From Charina bottae (taxonomy: Eukaryota > Chordata > Lepidosauria > Squamata > Charinaidae): 64,000 nucleotides of DNA. Of the stretch, positions 47,901 to 55,824 are shown piece after piece; position 1 is the stretch's first letter; each line of letters begins with the position of its first letter. The stretch covers positions 51,170,298 through 51,234,297 of the forward strand of contig JALMGJ010000004.1 in assembly GCA_023362775.1 (NCBI GenBank), given 5' to 3'. Position numbers and translations under genes: made by a program. The notes under the pieces are model-generated. The model made no database searches. It was not told the DNA's origin and saw only the letters and a program-made list of their open reading frames with translations.

Positions 47901-48405
47901 AAGCCCCCACTCTGGCATTAAAATCTCCCGCTAAAATTACAATAGCATTGGGGTAATTAAGGTTTATCTTCAACAGTAAATTTTCTAAATTTACCCAAAT
48001 GTTGGGAGAAAAGTATGGAGATGAATATGGTGGCAGATAAATGTTCACTAGTACTACTACAACTGCTTCATACGAAAATTTAACCACCAAATAGAAAGGA
48101 GAATCAAAACCAAACACCAGTTCCTGGCCTTGCCAACCCAACTCAGCCTTGGCAAGTATCGACAATCCTCCCGATGCCCTTCCTTTAGTCTTGTGTTTCA
48201 CTGCCGGGACTGACCAGGAATTAAATCCTGGAATGTGGATCCTTTCTTCCTCTTTGGACAGCCAAGTTTCTTGAAGAGCTATAAAATCAAAGCCAGAGAG
48301 AAATTCCAACAAGTCTCCATCAGATACTCGATTTTTCCAACCGGCAATGTTCCAAGTCAGTAGGTGGAGAAAAACCTTGCAATTGATGTTGGCAGGCGGC
48401 CCCAT
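44968..48405 (-). CDS. LINE ORF2: APE endonuclease and reverse transcriptase
   Basis: 1145 residues, no stop. The apurinic-type endonuclease keeps its usual residues: N19 (LLTWNIAGW), E46 (ALQETWL), D161 and N163 (GDFN), D239 (SVLDYI), D263 and H264 (SDH). The reverse transcriptase follows: NYRPISLIGIAAK, TGFRPDRSTIDN, FIDFTAAFD with catalytic D641, GVRQGCILAPMLFNLYIND, and YADD at 742-745. A knuckle CVCGDPAIEDIAHVLFDC spans 1058-1075 (C1058, C1060, H1070, C1075). No RNase H is visible. In this class the protein nicks the target and primes cDNA synthesis there. All catalytic residues are present, so it may be functional. The start is the first Met after ORF1; the frame is the same as ORF1. 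Confidence 0.92.
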   Translation of the reverse strand: MGPPANINCKVFLHLLTWNIAGWKNRVSDGDLLEFLSGFDFIALQETWLSKEEERIHIPGFNSWSVPAVKHKTKGRASGGLSILAKAELGWQGQELVFGFDSPFYLVVKFSYEAVVVVLVNIYLPPYSSPYFSPNIWVNLENLLLKINLNYPNAIVILAGDFNARVGASLFDFVRLGVIPEDYLINNPPWHSRDSKRNMAGSQLVSLIYKCNLHILGGKESDFIYPFTFHTGNSSSVLDYICVSRNKSGLFSDIQAHVREDSDHQPITVYFAARSDIRSFMTYDKRLLANIEIRQNRRLRWHKVDTKAITTYLNSEQVQSWRNSISTPFQCPDKILTQYALLSSSLRKFLIDKVPARNHSQNSMNWFDSDCLHTRKHLRAAMRMAQSYPSIKNQSKMLQIRREYKKLIVSKKALYTAKIWADLELSAKGTNSIFFWNSVSGLLKERNFQLDIPIPASVWEDFYTSLFTESNQRPLQESIIDPTYFENLPLWPSVSVAEVKSIIHSLKPNKAPGEDFLPPELFKTHTDWWAPLLAGLFSYINNTGFIPVGWGVAIVVPIFKKGNRTEPQNYRPISLIGIAAKMYAKHLLGKIEDWVIRTNLLVEEQTGFRPDRSTIDNCFTLHHLISKQLANGKKVFAAFIDFTAAFDSIDRNILWKKLINLNMEPRLLFLVKALYSNTYLKVRTGVNGSLTKSIPTHRGVRQGCILAPMLFNLYINDIPGFMRTVDTHMLKIHGIFVNVLLYADDMILMAHSQVGLRRLLKKLNVYCVHNSLTINKSKSKVMVFGKRKRMKYKWQINGEPIEQVNSFTYLGVVFTDTGAWDNHFRRTAGRAEVCAKRLSKLYNYKYPGTLTPILKVFRAKIVPMLTYGAEVWGLTNSAALEYAQTRFLRSILGVDKNTSAPAIRAETGIHSIHSQTVSKVFSYWQKVHSMDDDRLPKLCLLEQMSLDFTTSWLKHLTKVITQYGFSIQQVLITAPQAKDIFKQRALDISAQLDMETLAKNGSLKWLAKNKTIFKFEKYLSMSLTQNLRRAYSRARFELLDSMVKYGRFHHLPYDERTCVCGDPAIEDIAHVLFDCKLYDSLRIKFLSPLLERTAHWDSNHRLSYFLSGSNTFIVNRTAKFVDKAVHQRAHYMEKIGVPCRGDELI

Positions 48406-48447
48406 TGGAGACTTGAAATTTTGGGTTAGAGTACATGAGGCTTTTAG

Positions 48448-50118
48448 TCAATCGGCAGGGGTGATGTTGTCTAGAATGCCTTCTGTATCGAAGAAGACAC
48501 ATTGATTTACAAGTTGTCTGCCTTCGTCATTGTCTTGTTGATGGGGAAGCGCCAACAGAGATTGGGGAGCAAGACAATTATGATGAAATACTTTAACAGG
48601 TTGAAGAGTCAAAGTAGAATCAGCATCCAAACAAACAAAGTCCTCACTAACAGGTAAGGATGTTCCAGCCTTTAGTTCTTTCCATAACCCATTTTGAACT
48701 TCTCCTTCAAATGCTGTAGATCTAGCGTATGCGGGACTCATTTGAGACAACATTTGGTTGGAAATAGAATCCTTAGGACTCAGTTCTATTCCACCACCAG
48801 CATCCGATTTTAACACACAAGATACTTTAACTTTCTGCAAATTATCTGGGACTGGATTGAGCAATGCCATTTCCTCACAATCAGCCTGTGTTTCTAGACA
48901 TTTCTTTTCTGTTGAAGTAGTAGTATTTTGTTGAACAGATATATTTTCACAGGCCTGAGTACTTAGTAATGCCATATTTATTAATGGCTTTGCCATAGAT
49001 TGTGTTGTTTTCAATCTCTCTCTTAATTCATCCAGTCTTTGTATAACATCTGATTGCTCTGATTGTGGTAACTCCCCAAATAAGTCAATCAGCGTTTCTT
49101 CTGGCATTTCCTCACTCAGGGTCATTGCTGTTGTAGCAACTTCATGATTATCTGTATGTTTGCTACTGCCATCAGAACTTAAAGCAATATTACCCCCTTT
49201 CAAAGACTGATCAAGGAGAGGACTCACTTTCTCTGAGCTAAAAACACGTATTGGAAATATTGAAAAAGTACTCAGGAAAGGCTTCATTTTAAAAAGCATG
49301 CTGGGAACTATAGGCTGCTTAAATATTAACAAAACTCGGATATAGTCTCTTCTGGATGGCAGCCATTCAGCATGCACTAAGTCTATCAGAGAGCGTTCGC
49401 ATCGTAGCAGCAGACTCAACGAGAGCATAACAGCTCTCCTATCACCCCATCTCCCTCTATTCATTTTATTATCATAAATCTGCAAGGTAATCTGTTTGGT
49501 TTGTAAGTAATAACTACATGGATCTCCTCTCTGCCTTTTTCCTGGTTGAGAGCTATTTTCTTTAGAGCTATTCTTTCCTCTCCTTTCGGTTTTGGGAGTA
49601 GAGCCAGCTTTATTTTCTGTATTAACCCCTTGATGACTGTTGGTGGGAGTAGTAGTAGATATCTTCCTGTTTCGTTCTGTTTTATTTGGATAGTTCTTAA
49701 TGAATTTTACAACGGACTCCTTCAGGGAGTCAACCTGATCCTTAATTGATGTTAGAAGTTCGAAGATTGAAACCACTGTCTGTGCGGTAAGCAAGCACTG
49801 TCTAGATATAAAGTCTCTTGCATTCTCCCTTTTTAAGTCCATAACAACTCCCTCCTGCATAAGCATAGCAGCTGCCGAGCAAGCTGCTGTAGTCTGGGAG
49901 GGGGAGACATTTTCTGTAAGGCAGGAGGAAAGTTCTAAGAGCTGTTGACTATCCCATTCCACTGAGCTCTGTAAGTTAGCTCTACCTGATAAGGAGTCCA
50001 AGGTTAAGTTACTTACTACAGCAGTCTCTTTACTTGTTGTATAATTATCCATTTTCTGCTGCTTCAGTGGCTTCTGTGCTGCGGAGTGCGCACGCTGCCT
50101 CTTTTTCCTTTTCCCCAT
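48448..50118 (-). CDS. LINE ORF1 protein
   Basis: 556 residues, no stop. Basic N-terminus (GKRKKRQRAHS) like a nuclear or nucleic-acid-binding signal. A Ser/Thr/Gln-rich stretch follows. A Lys-rich middle (about 140-205) and a block around 225-300 (LSLLLRCERSLIDLVHAEWL) could be an RRM-like fold, as in other LINE ORF1s. The C-terminal half is acidic and low in recognisable motifs. No CCHC knuckle was seen. Presumed role is RNA binding and RNP formation. It ends in TGA followed by CTA A; ORF2 begins 42 nt later in the same frame. Assigned by position and composition rather than by a clear domain. Confidence 0.8.
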   Translation of the reverse strand: MGKRKKRQRAHSAAQKPLKQQKMDNYTTSKETAVVSNLTLDSLSGRANLQSSVEWDSQQLLELSSCLTENVSPSQTTAACSAAAMLMQEGVVMDLKRENARDFISRQCLLTAQTVVSIFELLTSIKDQVDSLKESVVKFIKNYPNKTERNRKISTTTPTNSHQGVNTENKAGSTPKTERRGKNSSKENSSQPGKRQRGDPCSYYLQTKQITLQIYDNKMNRGRWGDRRAVMLSLSLLLRCERSLIDLVHAEWLPSRRDYIRVLLIFKQPIVPSMLFKMKPFLSTFSIFPIRVFSSEKVSPLLDQSLKGGNIALSSDGSSKHTDNHEVATTAMTLSEEMPEETLIDLFGELPQSEQSDVIQRLDELRERLKTTQSMAKPLINMALLSTQACENISVQQNTTTSTEKKCLETQADCEEMALLNPVPDNLQKVKVSCVLKSDAGGGIELSPKDSISNQMLSQMSPAYARSTAFEGEVQNGLWKELKAGTSLPVSEDFVCLDADSTLTLQPVKVFHHNCLAPQSLLALPHQQDNDEGRQLVNQCVFFDTEGILDNITPAD

Positions 50119-50331
50119 TCCTGAGAGCTAATTTAAAATGTTGATAAATTAAAGCTAAAAAGTTGCCTGTCTGTCATAAAATGATGATAAAAGTGGTTAA
50201 AAATAGTTAAAAATAGTTAAATATATAAAAATTTTAAAATAAAGTATAAAAATAAACTACTAAAAAGTAAACTTTAGAGGAGCTCTTTCCAGCAAATGCT
50301 GCCTCATCGCCATCTTGGCCCCACCCCTCCC
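50119..50331 (-). promoter_or_regulatory. LINE 5' UTR with YY1 site
   Basis: The element's transcript start region reads GGGAGGGGTGGGGCCAAGAT then GGCG. The CCAAGATGGCG core (50309-50319) is a good YY1 site 12-22 nt from the 5' end. Mammalian L1 5' UTRs use a YY1 site at the same place to fix the start of transcription. ATGs in this leader (in aagatggcgatgagg) may form short upstream ORFs. Confidence 0.6.
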
Positions 50332-51065
50332 GCAGGGAGGCAAAAATCATGCGTGCAGGCTGCCGGGCTTCCCGACACACAGCTGATTGGCGCGGTGGGG
50401 GGGGGACGGGGTGGAAATTCTCTGTGCTGATCAGCTGTGCGCCGGGAAGCCCCCCGCGTGCGCGGTTTTTGCCTCCCTGCTGGAACCGAGGGCATTTTCG
50501 GGGTCCCCAGAGCCTGCTCTTCCAAAGGGGCAGGAGCAGCAGCGGCGTCCTGGAACCTGGAAGCACTGATGGCCCACCACCGCCGCTGCCCCTTCAAAAG
50601 GGCAGACTCCGGGGACCCCGAAAATGCCCTCCGTTCCGGCAGGGAGGCAAAAATCATGCGTGCAGGCTGCCGGGCTTCCCGACACACAGCTGATTGGCGC
50701 GGTGGGGGGGGGACGGGGTGGAAATTCTCTGTGCTGATCAGCTGTGCGCCGGGAAGCCCCCCGCGTGCACGGTTTTTGCCTCCCTGCTGGAACCGAGGGC
50801 ATTTTCGGGGTCCCCAGAGCCTGCTCTTCCAAAGGGGCAGCAGCAGCAGCGGCGTCCTGGAACCCGGAAGCACTGATGGCCCACCACCGCCGCTGCCCCT
50901 TCGAAAGGGCAGACTCCGGGACCCCGAAAATGCCCTCGGTTCCGGCAGGGAGGCAAAAATCGCGCGTGCAGGCTGCCGGGCTTCCCGACGCACAGCTGAT
51001 TGGCGCGGAGAATTTCCACTCCGGGTGGCCTGGCAGCGCGCGCACGCGATTTTCACCTCCCTGCC

Positions 51066-51167
51066 AGAACCGAGGGCATTTTCATCAGCGCTTCCGGCTT
51101 GTCATGCGACACACTTGGGGGCCCCCGGCGACACAGTATTGTGTCAACACACAGTTTTGAAAGCCCT
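51066..51167. mobile_element. hAT right end, TTTCCAAAC family
   Basis: cttgtcatgcgacacacttg, then gtgtcaacacacagttttga and aagccctg match the right ends of 53015-53264 and 62420-62690. The next 8 bp are GGTTAAGG, a potential TSD, but I found no matching left end. The 307-bp array may be this element's interior. Confidence 0.6.
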
Positions 51168-51197
51168 GGGTTAAGGCGATGGGCAAGTGCCCGTCGT

Positions 51198-51240
51198 CAA
51201 GATGGCTGCCGGAGACGGAGGCTTCCAAACTCTCGCGAGA
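51198..51240 (+). promoter_or_regulatory. Promoter-like segment: YY1 and BANP motifs
   Basis: CAAGATGGCTGCC (YY1, 51198-51210) and the palindrome TCTCGCGAGA (51231-51240, the BANP-bound CGCG element of CpG-island promoters) lie within 43 bp in a CpG-rich setting. Activity is inferred. Confidence 0.5.
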
Positions 51241-51841
51241 CTGTGTGAAGCCCATCCCCGGAGGAAAAAGAGAGGCTGGGCCTAGGCGGTTGCCAGGGGT
51301 ATGCCCACAGCCACGCACACCATGCCTGCTGCCGCGCCTGCCCCGCCACACTCGCTGCCGCGCCTGCCCCCGCCACACTCGCTGCCGCACCTGCCCCCGC
51401 CACGCCCGCCACGCCTGCCTGCGGAAGAGCCACACTCAAGGGGCCAAAGAGCCGCATTTGGCTCGCGAGCCGCCATTTCCGACCCTTGGACTGACCGATC
51501 AATTTATACCCTGCCTTTCCACTGTGGCATCTATTCAAAGCAGCTAACACAAAAAGGAAAAAAAGTTTACAAACATAAATTACAGTTAATACTAAAATTA
51601 AGAAACCATTAAAAACCTGGCAAAAGAGACTCATCTTAAAGATTTCCTAAAGCCATGGGGAGGAAGATGGCAAAATGCAATTCCCAAAGTAGCATGCTGC
51701 ATAGCCTGGAAGCAACTAAGTAAAAGGTTTATTTTCACATGCCAGAAAGGTGGGCCTCTGACAGCTGTGATATCTTCAGAAAGGTCTCTCCTGTGTATCT
51801 TATTCAAGAGCTGTTATACCAGAAGAGGCAGTCCTTTAGAT

Positions 51842-52057
51842 CAGGGGTCCCCAACCATTTTGGTGCCAGGGACCGGTTTTAAAAGACGATTTTTCCGCGG
51901 ACCGGGGGGTGGGCTTTCCGGGATTTCCACAGACCAGGGGGTGGGGTTTGTGGGTGGGAGTCAATCACGCGCAGAAGGGGGAGGGGTTTGCAGGCGGGAG
52001 CCCCGCGGCCCAGTTCCTAACAGGCCGCGGGGTCCCCTAACAGGTTGGGGTCCCCTG
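51842..52057. mobile_element. hAT MITE, CAGGGGTCCCCAACC family
   Basis: Perfect TSD CTTTAGAT (51834-51841, 52058-52065). Ends caggggtccccaaccatttt and aggttggggtcccctg. Opposite internal orientation to 27870-28104 (gcgggagccccgcggcc near the right). Confidence 0.93.
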
Positions 52058-52248
52058 CTTTAGATGGTAAGGCTCTACACCATTTAGGGCTTAAAAGAGT
52101 AGTATCAACAGTTTAAACTGGGCCCAGTAAGCAATTATCAACAGTGCAGACCTTTCAGTTATATCAACATATGAACATTATCCTGTACACCAGTTAACTT
52201 AATTGATTATTGATAGATTAATTACTAATTATTATGTTAGCAGTTAAC

Positions 52249-52400
52249 TTAGGCATGAAATCCGGCTGGGTGACCTTGGGCCAGTCACTCTCTCTCAGCC
52301 CAACTCACCTCACAGGGTTGTTGTTGTGGGGAAAAGAGGAGGAGGAAGGAGTATTTGGTATGTTCGCCGCCTTGGGATAGAAAATAAATAAATAAATAAA
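52249..52400 (+). mobile_element. Sauria-type SINE, 5'-truncated
   Basis: cttaggcatgaaatccggct, then gaccttgggccagtcactct, aggaggaggaaggagtattt and gtatgttcgccgccttggga with an (AAAT)n tail. The 3' part resembles BovB, its probable driver. Confidence 0.9.
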
Positions 52401-53014
52401 ACTGCTACATACATGGGAACTTCCAGATACTTTTCGATAAGACCCATGTAGCCTGCATTGAACTCGTCAATTCTGAATAACAAGATGTCGGTAACAGTCA
52501 CTAAATCCAAATTATTTAAGAAGGGTCATATTTGCCACACCAGACATAACTGCAAAAGCACTCCTCGCTACAACTGCCACCAGCATTATCTAGTGAAAGC
52601 TGAAGATCAAGGAACACTCCAAGACTGTGAAGTTACTCTTTCAATTCCACCCCAAACAGGCTGAACTGAACCTCTACCCCCAATCCCAATATTCTATTTA
52701 TTAAAGACATCTCTATCTTGTATGGATTTAATTTAGCTTGCCTTCTTTCAGCCTGCCCATTGTATAACTTAGATACAATCGAGGGTACAGCCACCTAGTG
52801 GTTGATCATCAACTGGTTGACTCATCGTTTCAAGGAATTTTTTTTTAATTGTGCAACTGGTAAACAGTACCACCAGAAAGAAAAAAGGGGGGAAATGTAG
52901 TATGCAAAGTAACCACAGTGTTGTACAGAGCAACTTGTTGGAATTCAGCAAATCAAGCATGCCTCATTAGCATATGGGTGATTGCTCTAGGAGGCAATTT
53001 CTGTGCTTCTAGAG

Positions 53015-53264
53015 CAGGGCTTTCCAAAGTTTTCCCACGGCGACACACCAACAGCCGTTGGTATGTCGCCGCGGGAAAACCCAGAAGTGCCGCTGTTGCG
53101 GCAGCGCGCAAAAACCCGGAAGCGCTGCTGCCGCTTTCGAGGTTTTTGCGCACCGCCGTTGGTGTGTCGCCGCGGGAAAACCCGGAAGTGCTGATGATGA
53201 TCAGCGCTTCCGGGTTGTGTGGCGACACACTTTTGTGTCGCGACACACAGTTTGGAAAGCTCTG
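53015..53264. mobile_element. hAT MITE, TTTCCAAAC family, subtype B
   Basis: Perfect TSD TTCTAGAG (53007-53014, 53265-53272). Ends cagggctttccaaagttttc and gtttggaaagctctg. CpG-rich palindromic interior (gatgatgatcagcgcttccg; gccgttggtatgtcgccgcg) nearly the same as 62420-62690. Reading frames inside are not genes. Confidence 0.95.
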
Positions 53265-53272
53265 TTCTAGAG

Positions 53273-54736
53273 GAAGCTGCTTGATGCCCCTTCCACCGAC
53301 AGAGAAGCAGCATGCAAACTGCTCTCCCTCCATCTTGGCCACATGGATGGGCCTAGGAGATTTTTTCCCCCTTTCTCCACGCAGCCTCTGGCAGCAAACA
53401 GGGCCAGAGGTATGCAGTTTAGGGAACAGAAAGAACAGAAACCAATTTACTACTGAAATGGCTGTACCTGGACAAAATAAATATAAGAACTCTTTTGTAC
53501 TTACAGTACTTTTTGTACCTGCAATGTCTAAGTGTGTGTTTCTTTATGCTTGGGTGGGCTAAAAGTGTAAGAATAAGAACCTGAATCTCTCTAACGTGCT
53601 CACAGGCTGTGTTTTTAAACAATATTCCATTTTTTCTATGCACAAGTTTACACAACGTTAAGCTCTGTTCCATTCACTGGTTCTAACAGGCCACTGAATG
53701 ATCTTCACAACTGGAGTTAGCTTTTTACATGGTGGATTATGTTGGGCAGGGCTGGAATTTCAGCTGAGGGAATCATCAATCATAGTCCTTAGAGTGTTAT
53801 GGATTAAAACTGTATGGACAGCAGCACAGCCCAAACCCATTTTGAGTGCACAGTAAGAGTACACTGTAGGGGCAGCAAGATTTAAGGTAGCATGATTTCC
53901 TGCCAGTTCCAGAACTGGAGGGGGGGCACAGCAAAACAGATGTGTGGATGTGGCCTGAAATAGATTCCGATAATCAGTGTCATACAAATACATATGGAGT
54001 TGCAAATCCTCACATTTTAATCACCTTCCCAGAAACAGAATATCCGAGACCAATCTTTAATTGTATATATTCTTCAGGTCAAATAAAGGTTTGTTCAGCA
54101 ACTGTCTTATTACTTCCTCTTTTAGGCAGGGGAGAACACATCCCATTCATGTGAAAATCTATTGAACAGCAAGCTTGTTCATTCTGAGCTTATCAGTAAC
54201 AAAGCATGAAATGGAGCCATCTTCAAACCATAGCAAGTATTTCCTAAGCCTTGGGGGCCTTCCAAAATACACAGAAAAATATTAGTTCATACATTTTAAA
54301 ATAAAAGGGAGAAAAAAGAACAAAAACAAGACTTGTAAAATTAAGCATGTTCATTTTTCTTTTCAACCTGTAAACCACTGAAGCAATAGAGAGTTCAAAG
54401 GAAAAATACCCAGCAGCATAAAAGTGAAGAGACTTGAGCAGAGGTACAAATATAAAGTGCTGGAATGGGGATTAGGTTCAGGTGAGAATGCTTACTATTA
54501 TTCATCCTCTGAATAATCCCTCCACATTCATCTAGAATATTCTGTTCTGATTGTTTTGAAGCCAAGATGGTCCACAGCTGAGATTTATTTAGATGGGAGA
54601 AAAAGCACTTTTTCTGATCTAACTAAATTCTCCCAAAGATCATTTCAGCTGCAGTGACTGTAGGATTTGAAAGAATCAGGGATATTATCCTTCAGGAGTT
54701 CACTTCAGAGTCATAATTTTCCTTTCCCCGTCATAA
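53273..54736. other. No recognised feature
   Basis: No gene or named repeat recognised. Confidence 0.45.
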
Positions 54737-54783
54737 CAGGGAGAAGGAAATATGAAAAAAATATTCATTTTCCCCAAAAGCTA

Positions 54784-54944
54784 TTTATTTATTTTATTTA
54801 TTTATTTACTATCCTGCCTTTATTATTTTTATAAATAACTCAAGGCGGCGAACATACTCAATTCTCCTTCCTCCTCCTATTTTCCCCACAACAACAATCC
54901 TGTGAGGTGAGTTGGGCTGAGAGAGAATGACTGGCCCAAGCTCA
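54784..54944 (-). mobile_element. Sauria-type SINE, 5'-truncated, with long TSD
   Basis: Inverted Sauria 3' half: tttattatttttataaataa, ctcaaggcggcgaacatact, gtgaggtgagttgggctga. It is flanked by a ~49-bp direct repeat (54737-54786 and 54945-54993, about two mismatches), much longer than usual TSDs. Confidence 0.85.
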
Positions 54945-54993
54945 CAGGGAGAAGGAAATATGAAAAAAATATTCCTTTCCCCCAAAAGCTATT

Positions 54994-55630
54994 CCTTTAA
55001 TCTAGCTGCTCAGCAATTCCACACTGTAGAAAGGAAAGCTCTCAAGTGATTTTTTCTTTCCAAACCATGCACACATTTATTCAAAAGTTCCCAATTTATT
55101 GTATTACATGAAGCTTTAACTATTTTACATTATCGTACATTAGCAAAAACATATCCAAACACTAACTAAATGTTAGTCCTGATTCAAAACTTGATCACAT
55201 ACACCCTTCACCCATAAATTTCAATATACAAAGGAAATTCAACAGCACTGGAACTCTGTCCTTAATTTTTTCCCTTCAAAGATCAGATATAGGATTCCAA
55301 CTGAAAAGGAAAAAAAAGCTTACATTAGAATTTACCTCTTGCTTCCCCAACCCTGTTAAGTTTGTTATTGGCGAAAAAAATGTGAGATAGTATCTGATTG
55401 TAGATTTGTGTTTCTTAAGAGTGCTTTCCCCACCAAACTCTAGAACGAAATTTTAAAAGCTTCTCTATAATATTAACTATCACTGTGTATGCATAATTTG
55501 ATTTCATTAGTTGTCAACTACTTCTTTGTGTCAGGTAGCAGGTTGGTAATAATTTGCTTGCTAAGTTCTTCATAGATACTAAATCATAAGTAAATGACTA
55601 ATATTTCATCTGTCCTTATTCTATAAAAGT
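54994..55630. other. No recognised feature
   Basis: AT-rich, no gene or repeat recognised. Confidence 0.45.
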
Positions 55631-55635
55631 ACAGA

Positions 55636-55780
55636 CATTGGCTGGGTACACCCATCATGCTGAGCATAGTTTGTTTTGGTTTTGGCTTAGAACAATGAAC
55701 CCATTCATTGTGGTTTGTAAACTATGATTTATGGCTTAGCATGATGTATGAACCGAGTGATTGTGCTTTAGTATCTTCTT
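55636..55780. mobile_element. Palindromic MITE-like repeat
   Basis: tacacccatcatgctgagca pairs imperfectly with ggcttagcatgatgtatgaa. The centre has ttgtggtttgtaaactatga. Typical of a widespread reptile MITE; relatives at 30845-30948. Confidence 0.55.
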
Positions 55781-55824
55781 TCTACCTATTGTTCTGAAAT
55801 CTGAAGGACAAGGAAGCTTTACAA

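Larger units (their letters stand above)
44782..50331 (-). mobile_element. Full-length non-LTR retrotransposon, Vingi-like
   Basis: 5550 bp with perfect 12-bp TSD GCAGGGAGGCAA (44770-44781, 50332-50343), inserted in the 307-bp array. On the minus strand, in order: a 213-bp 5' UTR starting GGGAGGGGTGGGGCCAAGAT, ORF1 (556 aa), 42-nt spacer, ORF2 (1145 aa), a ~186-bp 3' UTR with AATAAA (44801-44806) and a GTTGCTTGC-type tail. There is an APE endonuclease at the N-terminus and a CxC...H...C knuckle at the C-terminus, and no RNase H block. This fits the Vingi clade (Ingi/I-related) better than I or CR1. Two older relatives lie at 4640-6506 and 21646-22890. The intact frames and perfect TSD suggest recent movement. 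Confidence 0.9.
44391..51065. repeat. ~307-bp CpG-rich tandem array, split by LINE
   Basis: The marker gatggcccac occurs at 44391, 44699, 50568 and 50875. Spacing is 308, 307 (after removing the 5562-bp LINE insertion) and 307. Each unit is itself partly palindromic: the phrase gaaaatgccctcggttccgg with cagggaggcaaaaatc is followed by its inverse (atttttgcctccctgctgg, ccgagggcattttcgggg). Each also has a gctgattggcgcgg CCAAT box. The last unit diverges after about 51000. Long open frames here arise only from the stop-poor composition. Confidence 0.88.
43540..51488. mobile_element. Large non-autonomous hAT element, nested
   Basis: Flanked by identical 8-mers GACTGACC (43532-43539, 51489-51496). 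Left end CAGGGGTTGGCAAAC; the right end read inverted is CAAGGGTCGGAAATG. The same kind of termini, with ggctcgcgagccgcca near the end, are seen in 60766-61037. Joining the flanks (tttatttgtttgactgacc to gatcaatttataccctgcc) gives an uninterrupted LINE-like tail, which supports a real insertion. Total 7949 bp, but 5562 bp is the later LINE plus its duplication, so the hAT itself is about 2.4 kb. No transposase was found. It holds promoter-like repeats, a 288-bp inverted repeat and the ~307-bp array. Confidence 0.8.
51497..52750. mobile_element. Old LINE-like repeat hosting the nested hAT
   Basis: Starts as gatcaatttataccctgcct, continuing from the (TTTA)n-like stretch at 43511-43531 across the hAT. 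Later blocks (ccatttagggcttaaaagag, aactgggcccagtaagcaat, cttgtatggatttaatttag) recur in reptile genomes as part of a long repeat. A hAT (51842-52057) and a Sauria SINE (52249-52400) interrupt it. Class not settled. Confidence 0.45.

Noticed and set aside
44968..50118. The two long minus-strand frames considered as a host gene
   Set aside because: Endonuclease plus RT content, TSD, poly-A signal and 3' tail show a retrotransposon.
44391..51065. Regular repeats considered as a CRISPR-like or satellite array
   Set aside because: Units are ~307 bp with no unique spacers, only four copies, inside a transposon in vertebrate DNA; neither CRISPR nor an established satellite.
43540..51488. Search for a hAT transposase or Tigger transposase frame
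   Set aside because: No frame with a BED finger, hAT dimerisation block or DDE pattern was found in this element or elsewhere in the window.
52918..53562. 214-codon open frame
   Set aside because: Crosses the borders of the hAT MITE 53015-53264 into unrelated flanks; no domain. Chance frame from CpG-rich DNA.
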